This document shows positions 10,141 to 19,361 of a stretch of DNA of 32,847 nt, piece by piece; the first letter of the stretch is position 1, and each line of letters begins with the position of its first letter. A program made the position numbers and the translations under genes. The stretch covers positions 249,603-282,449 of the forward strand of contig BJOX01000157.1 of NCBI GenBank assembly GCA_009731375.1, read 5' to 3'. This DNA comes from Paulinella micropora. Lineage: Eukaryota; Cercozoa; Imbricatea; Euglyphida. The notes beneath the pieces are model-generated. The model ran no database searches, was not told the origin of the DNA, and saw only the letters and a list, made by a program, of their open reading frames with translations.

Positions 10141-11400
10141 TCAGTTGCTAGAACGCTGTGGGCGCAGGCTCGGATTCAAAGTCCAGCAGTGCTCGGCGGT
10201 GTGGCCGCGTTTGTTGCAGTGAGTGCAAATGACGGCTGTACGTGCGGGCTGTGCGGTGTATGCGGTCTGCATGGCGGGCGCAAGCGTGATGATGCCTTGT
10301 GTAGGTTGGGCCACGTACTGGATTTGCGGCCCTGGTGCTGCTCCTTGCTGCGGAGGCATGAAACCGGGGACACTTTGCCACGCCAGCGGTTGCTGCTGTT
10401 GGCCATGCTGCTGCTGGTTCTGCCCTTGTGCAGTGTTCGCGCCGTACGAACCCTGAGGGCAGCTTCTCGCCCAGTGCTGGTTGGATCCGCAGATATGGCA
10501 TGCCCCACGGTTCTGACGTCCACCACGTATACGCGGGTCGGTCGCCCTCGAGTTGGTCGTAGTAGGGCGAATCGGCTCCAGGTACGGGGCCACTTCGTCC
10601 TCAATCACTAGCTTTTTACCCACCAGTAGCATCTTGGCCTCGGCGTCTTCCACCTGTATTGGGTTTGGGCCACCCATATCCATAGCCAGTGTGGCCAGCG
10701 CGTTCGCCATAGAGATAGCGTCCGCCAACTTCTCGTTGTTTCGCACATAGGCATTGCTATCCAGAATCTGCAAAATTATCTTCGCCACGACGAAGTAACT
10801 GCGGTGTGATTGCTTGTCGATCAGCTTCGAGTCGCGCTGGCTCGATTCCTGCTTGGTAGCTTGGATCATCCCTTGCATCTTGTCAGTCAGCCTCGCGAAG
10901 TCACCAGTGACCGCCCGCGTCTCCTCCCTAAGTGCGTTGCGCAGCATATCTCCAATGCTTGCCATCGTACTTGCGTCCAGCCCAGTGGAGTGGTGGCCGC
11001 TGGTGTCGGTGCGATCGCGAGGTGGAATAGTGGCAGCCGTCGTCGTAGTCGTCGTCGTACCTTGCCCTATCACGGTCTGCTGCTGGTGTAGCGATGGTGC
11101 TCCAAATAGGTTGACAGGGTTGAGTGGTGAAGCAGATGCAGATGGTGGGGTGTTACCAGTGCTTCCACCTGCTCCAGCACCGCTCGAGCCAGTCGCGGGA
11201 AGCCCAGTGGCCGGCAGACTAGTACTCGATGTAGCAGCAAAAGTAGTTGAAGTAGTCACGTTTCCCCCACCGAATGCAGGGCCGCCTCCGTTGTTGCCGC
11301 TGCTGCTGCTGGCTGCGCTTGTCTTGTTGTCGTCATCACCCTGTTGAGCTCTGCGCTTCCTAGTAGGCCTTGGGGTCCTTTGTCCAGCTGCAGCTGACAT
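10141..11400 (-). CDS. Gag-like protein with two CCHC zinc knuckles
   Basis: A frame of 419 codons from ATG at 11400. The first 130 residues are low-complexity (S, T, G and Q runs, basic PRPTRKRRAQQ near the start). A helical segment follows at about 145-270. The C-terminal part has two CX2CX4HX4C knuckles, CHICGSNQHWARSC at 301-314 and CTHCNKRGHTAEHC at 392-405, separated by a Gln/Pro-rich linker. This is the layout of a retroelement nucleocapsid that binds and packages element RNA. Its start codon lies 14 bp inside repeat A1. Confidence 0.9.
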   Translation of the reverse strand: MSAAAGQRTPRPTRKRRAQQGDDDNKTSAASSSSGNNGGGPAFGGGNVTTSTTFAATSSTSLPATGLPATGSSGAGAGGSTGNTPPSASASPLNPVNLFGAPSLHQQQTVIGQGTTTTTTTAATIPPRDRTDTSGHHSTGLDASTMASIGDMLRNALREETRAVTGDFARLTDKMQGMIQATKQESSQRDSKLIDKQSHRSYFVVAKIILQILDSNAYVRNNEKLADAISMANALATLAMDMGGPNPIQVEDAEAKMLLVGKKLVIEDEVAPYLEPIRPTTTNSRATDPRIRGGRQNRGACHICGSNQHWARSCPQGSYGANTAQGQNQQQHGQQQQPLAWQSVPGFMPPQQGAAPGPQIQYVAQPTQGIITLAPAMQTAYTAQPARTAVICTHCNKRGHTAEHCWTLNPSLRPQRSSN

Positions 11401-11413
11401 CTCGATTTCCCAA

Positions 11414-11621
11414 ATTCAAAAAACAACAGTAAAATTTGCTCTAAGCACTTTTGTGCTAGAGCGAAAAATCAAATCTGAGGGTGAAGGGGTTGTCTTTGTA
11501 ATGTTTAAAATTTTGGAGCGGGAACAATAGTTCCCGCTTAATTTATTACCGTAATTAACACTGCAGCGTTCACTTTTCAGTCTCCCTTACGGCCCACCCA
11601 CTGATATTTGTGAAATGACGC
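11414..11621 (-). repeat. Terminal repeat A1
   Basis: The outer 5' end of the element and partner of A2 at 5593-5803. Inside it, 11518-11537 is a perfect 8-bp stem (GCGGGAAC, loop AATA, GTTCCCGC) that is altered in A2. It ends 145 bp before the cullin start codon on the opposite strand. Confidence 0.88.
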
Positions 11622-11766
11622 ATTTTACGTGAAGTCTGTGAAGTTTTTTGAATTCTCGTCTGTTTTGCCAAATTCAACTAGTACTAGTAGTAGCTTCTGT
11701 CCTCGTCNNNNNNNNNNCAGATTTGAACAACGTCTCTGCAGAAGGTATTTTGAAGGTCCCTGCGAA

Positions 11767-13629
11767 ATGAAGCGTCAAAGTAACACTGCGACGCTTATTC
11801 CGAACATAAAGCGCCAACGGCCTTTCTTGCATGCACATGGCAGTACTCATGGCTCCTCCAGACCCAAAAGTAAATGTAATTTGGTGTTGAAGCCCCTGCG
11901 AAGAGACATTGCAGATTGGTCGGAGAGAGACGAGCAACGATTTCAGATGGTTGAACAAGCTCTAGACGCCATGCGCAACAGCTCAACAAGTCTGCCTTAT
12001 GCAGAAGAATCTTTGTACCAAGCCGTACAAAGCCTTTGCCTCAACAACCATTCTTCTCGGCTATGCCAGACTGTCATGCAGCACTGCCAAAACACAACTT
12101 CAACACGCTTCGAAGAGATGTCTCAAGCTGTTTCCATGGATTTGAAGCCACTCGAGCTGCTTGGCGTCATTGAAGAGAAGTGGCTGCAGCATCTTCGCGA
12201 CCTGCATAAGCTGTGCACCATCTTTGGCTTTTTGGATCGCACATACTGCAAGGACAGCTCTCTATGGTCTCGAGGCATTGCGTCCTGGTGCAAATGCCTC
12301 GAAAAGAAACCGGAATTTGCAACTGTATCCAGACGGTCACTGGAAGCGATACTGACCCTGATCGAGGAAGAACGCAGGGGAGGTGAGGTGAAGCGAAACA
12401 TGTTGCGTGTGCTGGTGGATATGTATTGGCAAGTTGGTCTATACGGAACGGTTTTTGAGGACACTTTCCTGTTGCACACGAAAATTTTTTATTCCAACGA
12501 GGCAAGTACTCTTTTGAGCAGCGATAAATCAGTCGATCAATATCTCCACTATGTCCAAAGTCGCCTCAAAAACGAACATAACCGCGTCTCATCCTACCTG
12601 AAACCCACCACCTTACCTCACCTAGTCCGTTGTTTAGAAGTTGAACTCGTTCAGAAGCGCGCAGACAGAATTCTACGCTCGGAGCCCGGTGGCTTTCCAT
12701 CTCTGATGGAAAATCCCAAGCTTCCTGAATTAACCTTATTGTTCCACCTCATGAAGAGAGGTCTCCCCAACATGTTTCTTTCTTTGTAGGGCGAAAACTT
12801 ATGCATGGTTGCTTGTATGTTAGTGGATGGCCTCAAGCAGCTTCAGGAGGCATTTATTGAATCAATCATTGCCACCGGGACTCAGATCGTACGAGACAAG
12901 GTGAGCGAAGACCAGGTGGTGCCGCGCCTGCTTGAGTTCAAGCGCAAGCTCGATTCGATCCTGGAGACATCATTTCAAAGTAAACCATCCTTTTACATGA
13001 TATATATTCGCGGGGTAGCACGATAGATCTGGAATGAACTTTGCTGCTTTCTTTTGACCGCATGTGTGTTGTGGTTAGATGACGAGGGTTACCGGTACAA
13101 CATGAAACGTGCTTTTGAGAAGTTCCTGAACGAAGAGCCCAATCGACCTGCCCAACTCGTTGCCAAGTACATTCATTCCAAGCTGCGTTTCTCACGCAGG
13201 GGTCAGAAACCAACGTGGCATATCACTTCACTTTGTGGCATGTCCTTGCATGTGTTTTCTCATCCTCGAACAATCTGCTTAACATAGGAGCTGAAGCAGC
13301 ACAGTTGACCAGCGTCTTGACAGAAATCGTGTTCTTGCTGCGCTACCTGCAAGCCAAGGACATGTTCCAGGCCTTTTATCGCAAAGACCTCGCTTCTCGC
13401 CTGCTGCTCGACCGCAGCGCTAGCCGAGACGCCGAACAGTTCATGATCGCTCGTGTACAGGTGTGCATGTATGTATCTATGTATCTATGTAAGTATATAT
13501 TTATGTATGTATGTATGTATGTATGTATGTATGTATGTACGTATGTATGTATGTATGTATGTATGTATGTATGTACGTAGTACGTACATACGTACGTACG
13601 TATGTATGTATGTAATGTATGTATGTATG

Positions 13630-13660
<31 letters not shown>

Positions 13661-13719
13661 GCAAGTATGTATGTATGTATGTATGTATGTATGTGTGTAT
13701 GTATGTATGTATGTGTGTA

Positions 13720-13751
<32 letters not shown>

Positions 13752-14874
13752 GTGTATGTATGTATGTATGTATGTATGTATATGTATGTAGGTATGTATG
13801 TATGTATGTATGTATGTATGTAGTATGTATGTATGTATGTATGTATGTATGTATGTATGTGTGTATACGTATGTATATGTATATATGTATTTTTGTATGT
13901 ATGTATGTATTTATGTGTATGTATTTATGTATGTATGTATGTATATATGTATGCATGTATGCATGCATGTATGTATGTATGTATGTATGTATGTATGTAT
14001 GTATGTACGTATGTATGTATGTATGTATCTATGTATCTATGTTTGTTTGTTTGTATGTATGTGCGTCTATCTATGTATGTGTATGTATGTAGGAGGAGTG
14101 TGGCTCAAGCTTTACTCAGCAGTTGGAAAGCATGTTCCAAGACATGGACTTGTCTCAAGACGTCATGAAAGACTTCCTCAAGCAAAGAGCCAAGCAGACT
14201 CAGGTAAGTATGTAAGTGGGTATGTAAGTATGTAAGTATGTAAGTAAGTAAGTATGTATGTCTGTCTGTCTGTCTGTCTGTATGTATGTATGTATATATA
14301 TGGCTATCGCGTGTAATTTTGTGTCTATGTGTGTATGCAGGCTGTGGCGTGCAATTTCCGCGTCTTGACACACAGCAGGTATGTATGTATGTATGTATGT
14401 ATGTATGTATGTATGTATGTATGTATGTATGTATGTATGTATGTATGTATGTATGTATGTATAGCTGGCCCAACTTCGTGCCGGCCAACATGAAGCTGAC
14501 TCCGCAGCTTAGCGAGGTAGATATATGTATGTATGTATGTATGCATGCATGCATGCATGTATGTATGTATGTATGTATGCATGCATGCATATATGTATGT
14601 ATGTATGTATGTATGTATATATGTTTGTATGTTTGTATGCTTGTATGTTTGTATGCATGTATATACTGTGTGCGTACGTATGTTAGTAAGTATGTATATA
14701 TTTGTGTAGGTGGAGGATGCGTTTCGTGTGTACTATCTACAAAAGTATAAAGGGCGCAAGCTAGCCTATCAGTATTCACTAGGCACCGCTGACCTTCGAG
14801 CCAACTTCCCCAAAGGTGTGTTTGTTTGTTTTTTTGTTTTTTTGTTTTTTGTTGTTTGTTTGTTTGTCATTATC

Positions 14875-14952
<78 letters not shown>

Positions 14953-15756
14953 GTGCTTCTCAGTCAATGGCGAATGCATTTCTGCACATGTGCCTCCATC
15001 GTCTCATCCGCGAGGGTTATTATTATCATTATTATTATTATTATTATTGGCACCGCGATAGCCCAGTGGTTAAGGTCTACCATCTGGGACCTGTCGCCAG
15101 TTCGATTCCCGTCGGGGCCAGTATTTTCAAAGGATATTTTCTTTGAAAGTATTGGTCTGTCTGGAAGGCTTGGAGCTGCCTTGCGGGGGTGTCAGTAGAG
15201 CCTATCGTCAAATCTTCGTACTCCCCTCNNNNNNNNNNNNNNNNNNNNNNNNNNNNNNNNNNNNNNNNNNNNNNNNNNNNNNNNNNNNNNNNNNNNNNNN
15301 NNNNNNNNNNNNNNNNNNNNNNNNNNNNNNNNNNNNNNNNNNNNNNNNNNNNNNNNNNNNNNNNNNNNNNNNNNNNNNNNNNNNNNNNNNNNNNNNNNNN
15401 NNNNNNNNNNNNNNNNNNNNNNNNNNNNNNNNNNNNNNNNNNNNNNNNNNNNNNNNNNNNNNNNNNNNNNNNNNNNNNNNNNNNNNNNNNNNNNNNNNNN
15501 NNNNNNNNNNNNNNNNNNNNNNNNNNNNNNNNNNNNNNNNNNNNNNNNNNNNNNNNNNNNNNNNNNNNNNNNNNNNNNNNNNNNNNNNNNNNNNNNNNNN
15601 NNNNNNNNNNNNNNNNNNNNNNNNNNNNNNNNNNNNNNNNNNNNNNNNNNNNNNNNNNNNNNNNNNNNNNNNNNNNNNNNNNNNNNNNNNNNNNNNNNNN
15701 NNNNNNNNNNNNNNNNNNNNNNNNNNNNNNNNNNNNNNNNNNNNNNNNNNNNNNNN

Positions 15757-15793
<37 letters not shown>

Positions 15794-16003
15794 TAATAAT
15801 ATGTATGTGTGTGTATCGTCTGCCAATTGCTGAGCCAAAAGGCCATGTGCATCCAGTCCTCCATTCCATAAGGAAAGTCTCCACACCAATCGGTGGAATA
15901 AAGGAAGTGACGGCATAGAACATTACTCTAGGAGCTTTATACCAATCAGCCCATGGAAAGGGACCGATGGCCTATGTACTCCCTGATGATGATGATGATG
16001 ATG

Positions 16004-16042
<39 letters not shown>

Positions 16043-16197
16043 GACTTATCAGTCAATTGGCCTTTGATCCTGTCGGACATGTGCCTCCATTGGTAGCACG
16101 GGACCGTTCGGTGACGCGGCTCCGCTCCAAAGACTCGACTGAATAATAATAATAATAATAATAAGAAGAATAAGAATAATGATTATTATTATTATTA

Positions 16198-16248
<51 letters not shown>

Positions 16249-16699
16249 AACACCGTGATAGCCCAGTGGTCAAGTTCTACCATCTGGGCCCTGTCGCCAG
16301 TTCGATTCCCGTCGGTGCCACCAGNNNNNNNNNNNNNNNNNNNNNNNNNNNNNNNNNNNNNNNNNNNNNNNNNNNNNNNNNNNNNNNNNNNNNNNNNNNN
16401 NNNNNNNNNNNNNNNNNNNNNNNNNNNNNNNNNNNNNNNNNNNNNNNNNNNNNNNNNNNNNNNNNNNNNNNNNNNNNNNNNNNNNNNNNNNNNNNNNNNN
16501 NNNNNNNNNNNNNNNNNNNNNNNNNNNNNNNNNNNNNNNNNNNNNNNNNNNNNNNTCCATGGGCTGATTGATAAAAAGCTCCTGGAGTAATGTTCTATGC
16601 CGTCACTTCCTTTATTCCACCGATTGGTGTGGAGACTTTCCTTATGGAATGGAGGACTGGATGCACATGGCCTTTTGGCTCAGCAATTGGCAGGAGATC

Positions 16700-16748
<49 letters not shown>

Positions 16749-16752
16749 GTTC

Positions 16753-16789
<37 letters not shown>

Positions 16790-17260
16790 GATTATTCTTA
16801 TGCTGTATAATTTAATCAAATTTATTTAACGCTGCTACCTTGTGTAAAATTTACATACATACATACATGCATGCTTACATACATACATACATACATGCAT
16901 ACATACATGCACACTACACATACACATATACATGCTTTAGGCCGCAAAGAGCTGAGTGTCTCCGCATTTCAAGCGCGAGTGCTTCTGTGCTTCAACCAAG
17001 CGTCCACCCTCACACTTGTCCAGCTCATCGACCAGACAGGCCTGGACAGAGAAATGCTCATCCGGGTGTATACAGACATACAGACATACATACATACGTT
17101 CATACACACACATACATACACACATACATGCATACATACATACATACATACACATACACATACAAACATACAAACATACATACATACATACATACATACA
17201 TACATACATAAATACATAAATACATACATAACATACATACATACATACATATACATACAA

Positions 17261-17291
<31 letters not shown>

Positions 17292-18696
17292 TACTTACTT
17301 ACATACTTAATTTACTTACTTAGCGTCTACATACGCACATAAATACATACCTACCTACCTACCTAACTACCTATAACATGTAATATACATGCACAGGTTT
17401 TATTGACCTTGTCCACTTCCAAAGCCCGTCTGCTTCTCAAAGAGCCGAACGTGAAAGCGGTGAAGGATGATGACGTGTTTTCTGTCAACCTCAACTTCTC
17501 ACACCAGCAAATCGCTATCAAGTGCAACCAGATGCAGGTCACATACAGACAGACAGACGTACATACATACACACATACATTTTCTGTCAACCTCAACTTC
17601 TCACATCAGCACATCGCTATCGCGTACAATCAGGTGCAGGTTACATACATACATACATACATACATACGTACATAAATACATCCATACACACATACATAC
17701 ATACATACATACATACATACATACATACACTTACATACATATGTTCCAATATCTTGCCTATTGTAGGGTGTAGCTACGGCTGAAGAGTCTTTCAAGACCA
17801 CGGTAAATATCTATATCTATACATATATTATATCTATATCTAAGACGCCTTATATCTATATCTATATCTATATTTATATCTATATCTATATCTATCTATA
17901 TCTATATCTATATCTATCCCTACATCTATATCTACATCTATATCTACATCTATATCTATATCTATATCTATATATATATACTATATCTATACCTATACCT
18001 ATATCTATATCTATACCTATACCTATACCTATACCTATTCCTTATACCTGTACCTGTACCTATACCTATACCTACACCTATGTCTATGTCTATGTCTATG
18101 TGTCTATGTCTATGTCTATGTCTTTGTCTAAGTCTATGTCTATGTCTATGTCTATGTCTATGTCTACGTCTACGTCTACATCTGCATCTGCATCTGCATC
18201 TTTATCTACATATGTATATCTATATCTAGGAGCGCATTTTCGAAGATCGGCAGTATGCGCTGGACGCGGCGATTGTGAGGATCATGAAGAGTGAAAAGAC
18301 TATGCTGCACAACGAACTCGTCAAAAAGGTCACCATACATACATGCATACATGCATACATACATACATACATACATAAACACATATACATACATACGTAC
18401 ATACGTACATACATACATACATACATACATGCATACATACATACATGCATAACATTGTGCGGATTATGAAGAGTGAAAAGAATATGCTGCACAACCAACT
18501 CGTCAATAAGGTTACCATACATACATACGTTTATCCATACATGCATACATACATACATACAAAACATTATGCGGTATGAAGATTGAAAAGACTATGCTGG
18601 ACAACGAGCTCCTCAAACACGTTACCATTACATGCATGCATACATACATACATACATACATACATACATACATACATACATACGTACGTACGTACG

Positions 18697-18728
<32 letters not shown>

Positions 18729-19276
18729 TACATACATACATGCATGCATACATACATACATACCAATTCTGTGGATTATGGAGAGTGAGAAAACTAAGTT
18801 GCACAACGATGTCATCAAACAGAATCCGTACACATGCATACATACATACATACATACATACATACATACATACATACGTAACGTACGTACGTACGTACAT
18901 ACATACATACAGACAGACAGACAGACAGACAGACATAATGTACATACATACATACACACATACATACATACATACATACATATACATACATACATACATA
19001 CATATACATACATACATACATACATACATACATACATACATACATACATACATACACATACGCGTACGTACGTACGACATACATACATACATACATGCAT
19101 ACATATATACATATATACATACATACATACATACATGCATACATACATAGGTTCGCGATCAGGTAAAGTTCCCTGCTCAAATTGCAGATATCAAAAAGCG
19201 CATATCAAGTTTGATCGAGCTGGAATATCTGTCGCGAGATGCTGAAAAGAGCGATGTGTACATTTACAAGGCTTAG
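11767..19276 (+). CDS. CUL4: Cullin-4-type ubiquitin ligase scaffold, 13 exons, 759 aa
   Basis: Cullin-4 is the scaffold that joins an adaptor (DDB1 in the family) to RBX1 and an E2. Exons: 11767-12760, 12824-12979, 13079-13201, 13288-13460, 14093-14203, 14341-14378, 14465-14516, 14710-14815, 16941-17065, 17397-17537, 17767-17802, 18230-18328, 19151-19276. All junctions are GT-AG and total 2280 nt in frame. The N-terminus has cullin repeats ([33 protein letters not shown]). The cullin-homology part has [40 protein letters not shown] and SWPNFVP. The winged helix ends in [20 protein letters not shown], with Lys705 as the NEDD8 site, and then [14 protein letters not shown]. The length equals human CUL4A as I recall it. 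I chose the first ATG after the gap at 11708-11717; an upstream exon is possible. A TAG at 12787 is inside intron 1. Confidence 0.9.
13461..14092 (+). repeat. Cullin intron 4: (ATGT)n array
   Basis: The 632-bp intron is almost wholly TATG repeats with sporadic C, G and A interruptions. It starts directly at the donor GTGTGC ATGTATG and ends TATGTAG. A short palindromic patch of ACGTAGTACGTACATACGTACG sits near 13572-13600. Long Met/Tyr/Val/Cys frames here are repeat artefacts. Confidence 0.93.
14204..14709 (+). repeat. Cullin introns 5-7: GTAA/GTAT/TGTC repeats around two tiny exons
   Basis: Intron 5 (14204-14340) begins GTAAGTATGTAAGTGGGT and continues as GTAA/GTAT units and (TGTC)n. Intron 6 (14379-14464) is pure (GTAT)n from the donor to the acceptor. 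Intron 7 (14517-14709) mixes ATGT with ATGC. Exons 6 (38 nt) and 7 (52 nt) lie between. Confidence 0.9.
15048..15228 (+). mobile_element. tRNA-derived SINE, head (copy S1)
   Basis: It begins GGCACCGCGATAGCCCAGTGG, with a pol III A box (TAGCCCAGTGG), and has a B box (AGTTCGATTCCC) about 44 bp later. The 5' GGCACCG pairs with CGGGGCC near 15113-15119, with one mismatch, like an acceptor stem. The T stem does not pair well, so it is a tRNA-like promoter head and not a tRNA gene. The body runs into the gap at 15229. Confidence 0.8.
15816..15965 (-). mobile_element. SINE 3' body (copy S3, reversed)
   Basis: The reverse complement of this stretch matches 16556-16700 almost throughout (shared GGCCATGTGCATCCAGTCCT and CCACACCAATCGGTGGAATA). 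In its own orientation it ends in (ATT)n, seen here as ATAATAAT at 15757-15800. It lies head-on to S1 and S2. Confidence 0.78.
16249..16748 (+). mobile_element. tRNA-derived SINE, head and 3' body (copy S2, gap inside)
   Basis: The head at 16249-16324 has the same A and B boxes as S1. Its 3' edge reads CGGTGCCACCAG, so a CCA follows the acceptor-like end. After the gap 16325-16555 the 3' body (16556-16700) follows in the same orientation and ends in (ATT)n. The head is also preceded by (ATT)n, so the element seems to sit within, and carry, the same microsatellite. Confidence 0.78.
17066..17396 (+). repeat. Cullin intron 9: (ACAT)n, (ACTT)n, (ACCT)n
   Basis: An array of ATAC-type repeats. A CTTA run at 17262-17326 and a CTAC run at 17348-17370 lie before the acceptor GCACAG. 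Its repeats are the reverse complement of those in introns 4-7. Confidence 0.9.
17580..17641 (+). repeat. Decayed copy of the 3' end of cullin exon 10 inside intron 10
   Basis: It matches 17478-17539 (end of exon 10 and its donor) with about eight substitutions, including the GTCAACCTCAACTTCTCACA core and the CAGGT donor. It is flanked on both sides by (ACAT)n. No acceptor AG precedes it closely, so it is probably not spliced in. Exon 10 itself joins well to exon 11 at 17767. Confidence 0.85.
17803..18229 (+). repeat. Cullin intron 11: graded hexanucleotide array
   Basis: The array changes unit in order along the strand: (CTATAT)n, then (CTATAC)n at about 17990-18080, (TATGTC)n at 18080-18170, TACGTC, then TGCATC to 18200, and back to TATATC before the acceptor at 18229. 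Each unit differs from the last by one or two bases. Confidence 0.9.
18454..18520 (+). repeat. Exon-12 relic 1
   Basis: It copies the 3' part of exon 12 and its donor (from 18272), and reads in frame as [19 protein letters not shown]. Two codon changes are silent (AGG to CGG, ATC to ATT). There is no acceptor AG just upstream (GCATAAC precedes it). Confidence 0.88.
18566..18630 (+). repeat. Exon-12 relic 2
   Basis: The same segment with a 2-nt deletion near its start, which shifts the frame. The second part still reads [15 protein letters not shown], and the donor-like GTTACC is kept. Confidence 0.85.
18766..18831 (+). repeat. Exon-12 relic 3
   Basis: The most diverged copy. It reads [19 protein letters not shown], so the position of the neddylated lysine is now Glu, and the donor has decayed to AATCCG. 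Confidence 0.82.
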
Positions 19277-19361
19277 ATAAGTATTCAAGTCTTAACCCTT
19301 AACCGGTTTCAATCCCCAAAAGTGGCTTCAATCCCCAAAAGTGGTTTGAATTTTTGAGTTG

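Larger units (their letters stand above)
5316..11621 (-). mobile_element. DIRS-order (PAT/Ngaro-like) tyrosine-recombinase retrotransposon
   Basis: A 6.3-kb element read on the minus strand: A1 repeat, gag, RT-RNase H, tyrosine recombinase, then B1-A2-B2. Split direct repeats plus a YR instead of an integrase define the PAT and Ngaro branches of the DIRS order; DIRS1 itself has inverted repeats. No methyltransferase domain is seen, and no extra hydrolase ORF is seen in the 1.2 kb after YR. In this type of element the abutting B1-A2 block should equal the junction made when the two outer ends (B2 and A1) are joined in a circle. It does: B1 meets A2 exactly at 5803/5804. A1 and A2 differ at several bases, so the copy is not brand new. 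The YR frame is interrupted near 7512-7545. Confidence 0.85.
14816..16940 (+). other. Cullin intron 8: AT-trinucleotide arrays, SINE copies, two gaps
   Basis: The 2.1-kb intron holds (TTTG)n, (ATA)n at 14877-14951, and tRNA-like SINE pieces in both orientations. N-gaps occupy 15229-15756 and 16325-16555. After these come (ATT)n at 16701-16748, (GTT)n at 16749-16788 and an (ACAT)n run before the acceptor at 16940. A second short repeat, with CTTCTCAGTCAAT and CATGTGCCTCCAT in common, occurs at 14951-15017 and 16042-16142. In this intron the microsatellite phase changes from TATG upstream to TACA downstream. Confidence 0.85.
18329..19150 (+). repeat. Cullin intron 12: (ACAT)n array with exon relics
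   Basis: The 822-bp intron is built of TACA repeats with ACGTACGT palindromic patches, a (CAGA)n run at 18910-18935, and three relics of exon 12. The acceptor is CATACATAG at 19150, and the last exon starts GTTCGCGATCAG. Confidence 0.9.

Noticed and set aside
12787-12789. In-frame TAG suggesting that the cullin is a pseudogene
   Set aside because: A 63-bp GT-AG intron at 12761-12823 removes it, keeps the frame and gives the expected spacing in the cullin alignment.
12761-12789. A 29-bp mini-intron ending at TTTGTAG
   Set aside because: It would shift the frame. The acceptor at 12823 keeps it and matches family length.
13453-14235. Long frames rich in Met, Tyr, Val and Cys (and their His/Thr/Ile partners on the other strand)
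   Set aside because: They are translations of (ATGT)n and (ACAT)n repeats inside cullin introns, with no codon signal beyond the repeat.
14299-14323. Relic of exon 6 in intron 5 (GGCTATCGCGTGTAATTTTG)
   Set aside because: The match is short and imperfect, and it equally resembles the end of the exon 10 relic.
15048-15120. True tRNA gene
   Set aside because: A and B boxes and an acceptor-like stem are present, but the T stem and anticodon arm do not pair, and a second copy with the same tail family shows that it is a SINE head.
14779-16829. Poly-Ile, poly-Asn, poly-Tyr and poly-Leu frames
   Set aside because: They come from ATA/ATT trinucleotide repeats and N-gaps.
18454-18831. Mutually exclusive alternative exons
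   Set aside because: None of the relics has an acceptor AG at its start and one is frameshifted. They are kept as a finding, not as coding exons.
13461-19150. CRISPR or satellite-type arrays
   Set aside because: Units are 3-6 bp microsatellites without spacers, in a spliced eukaryotic gene.
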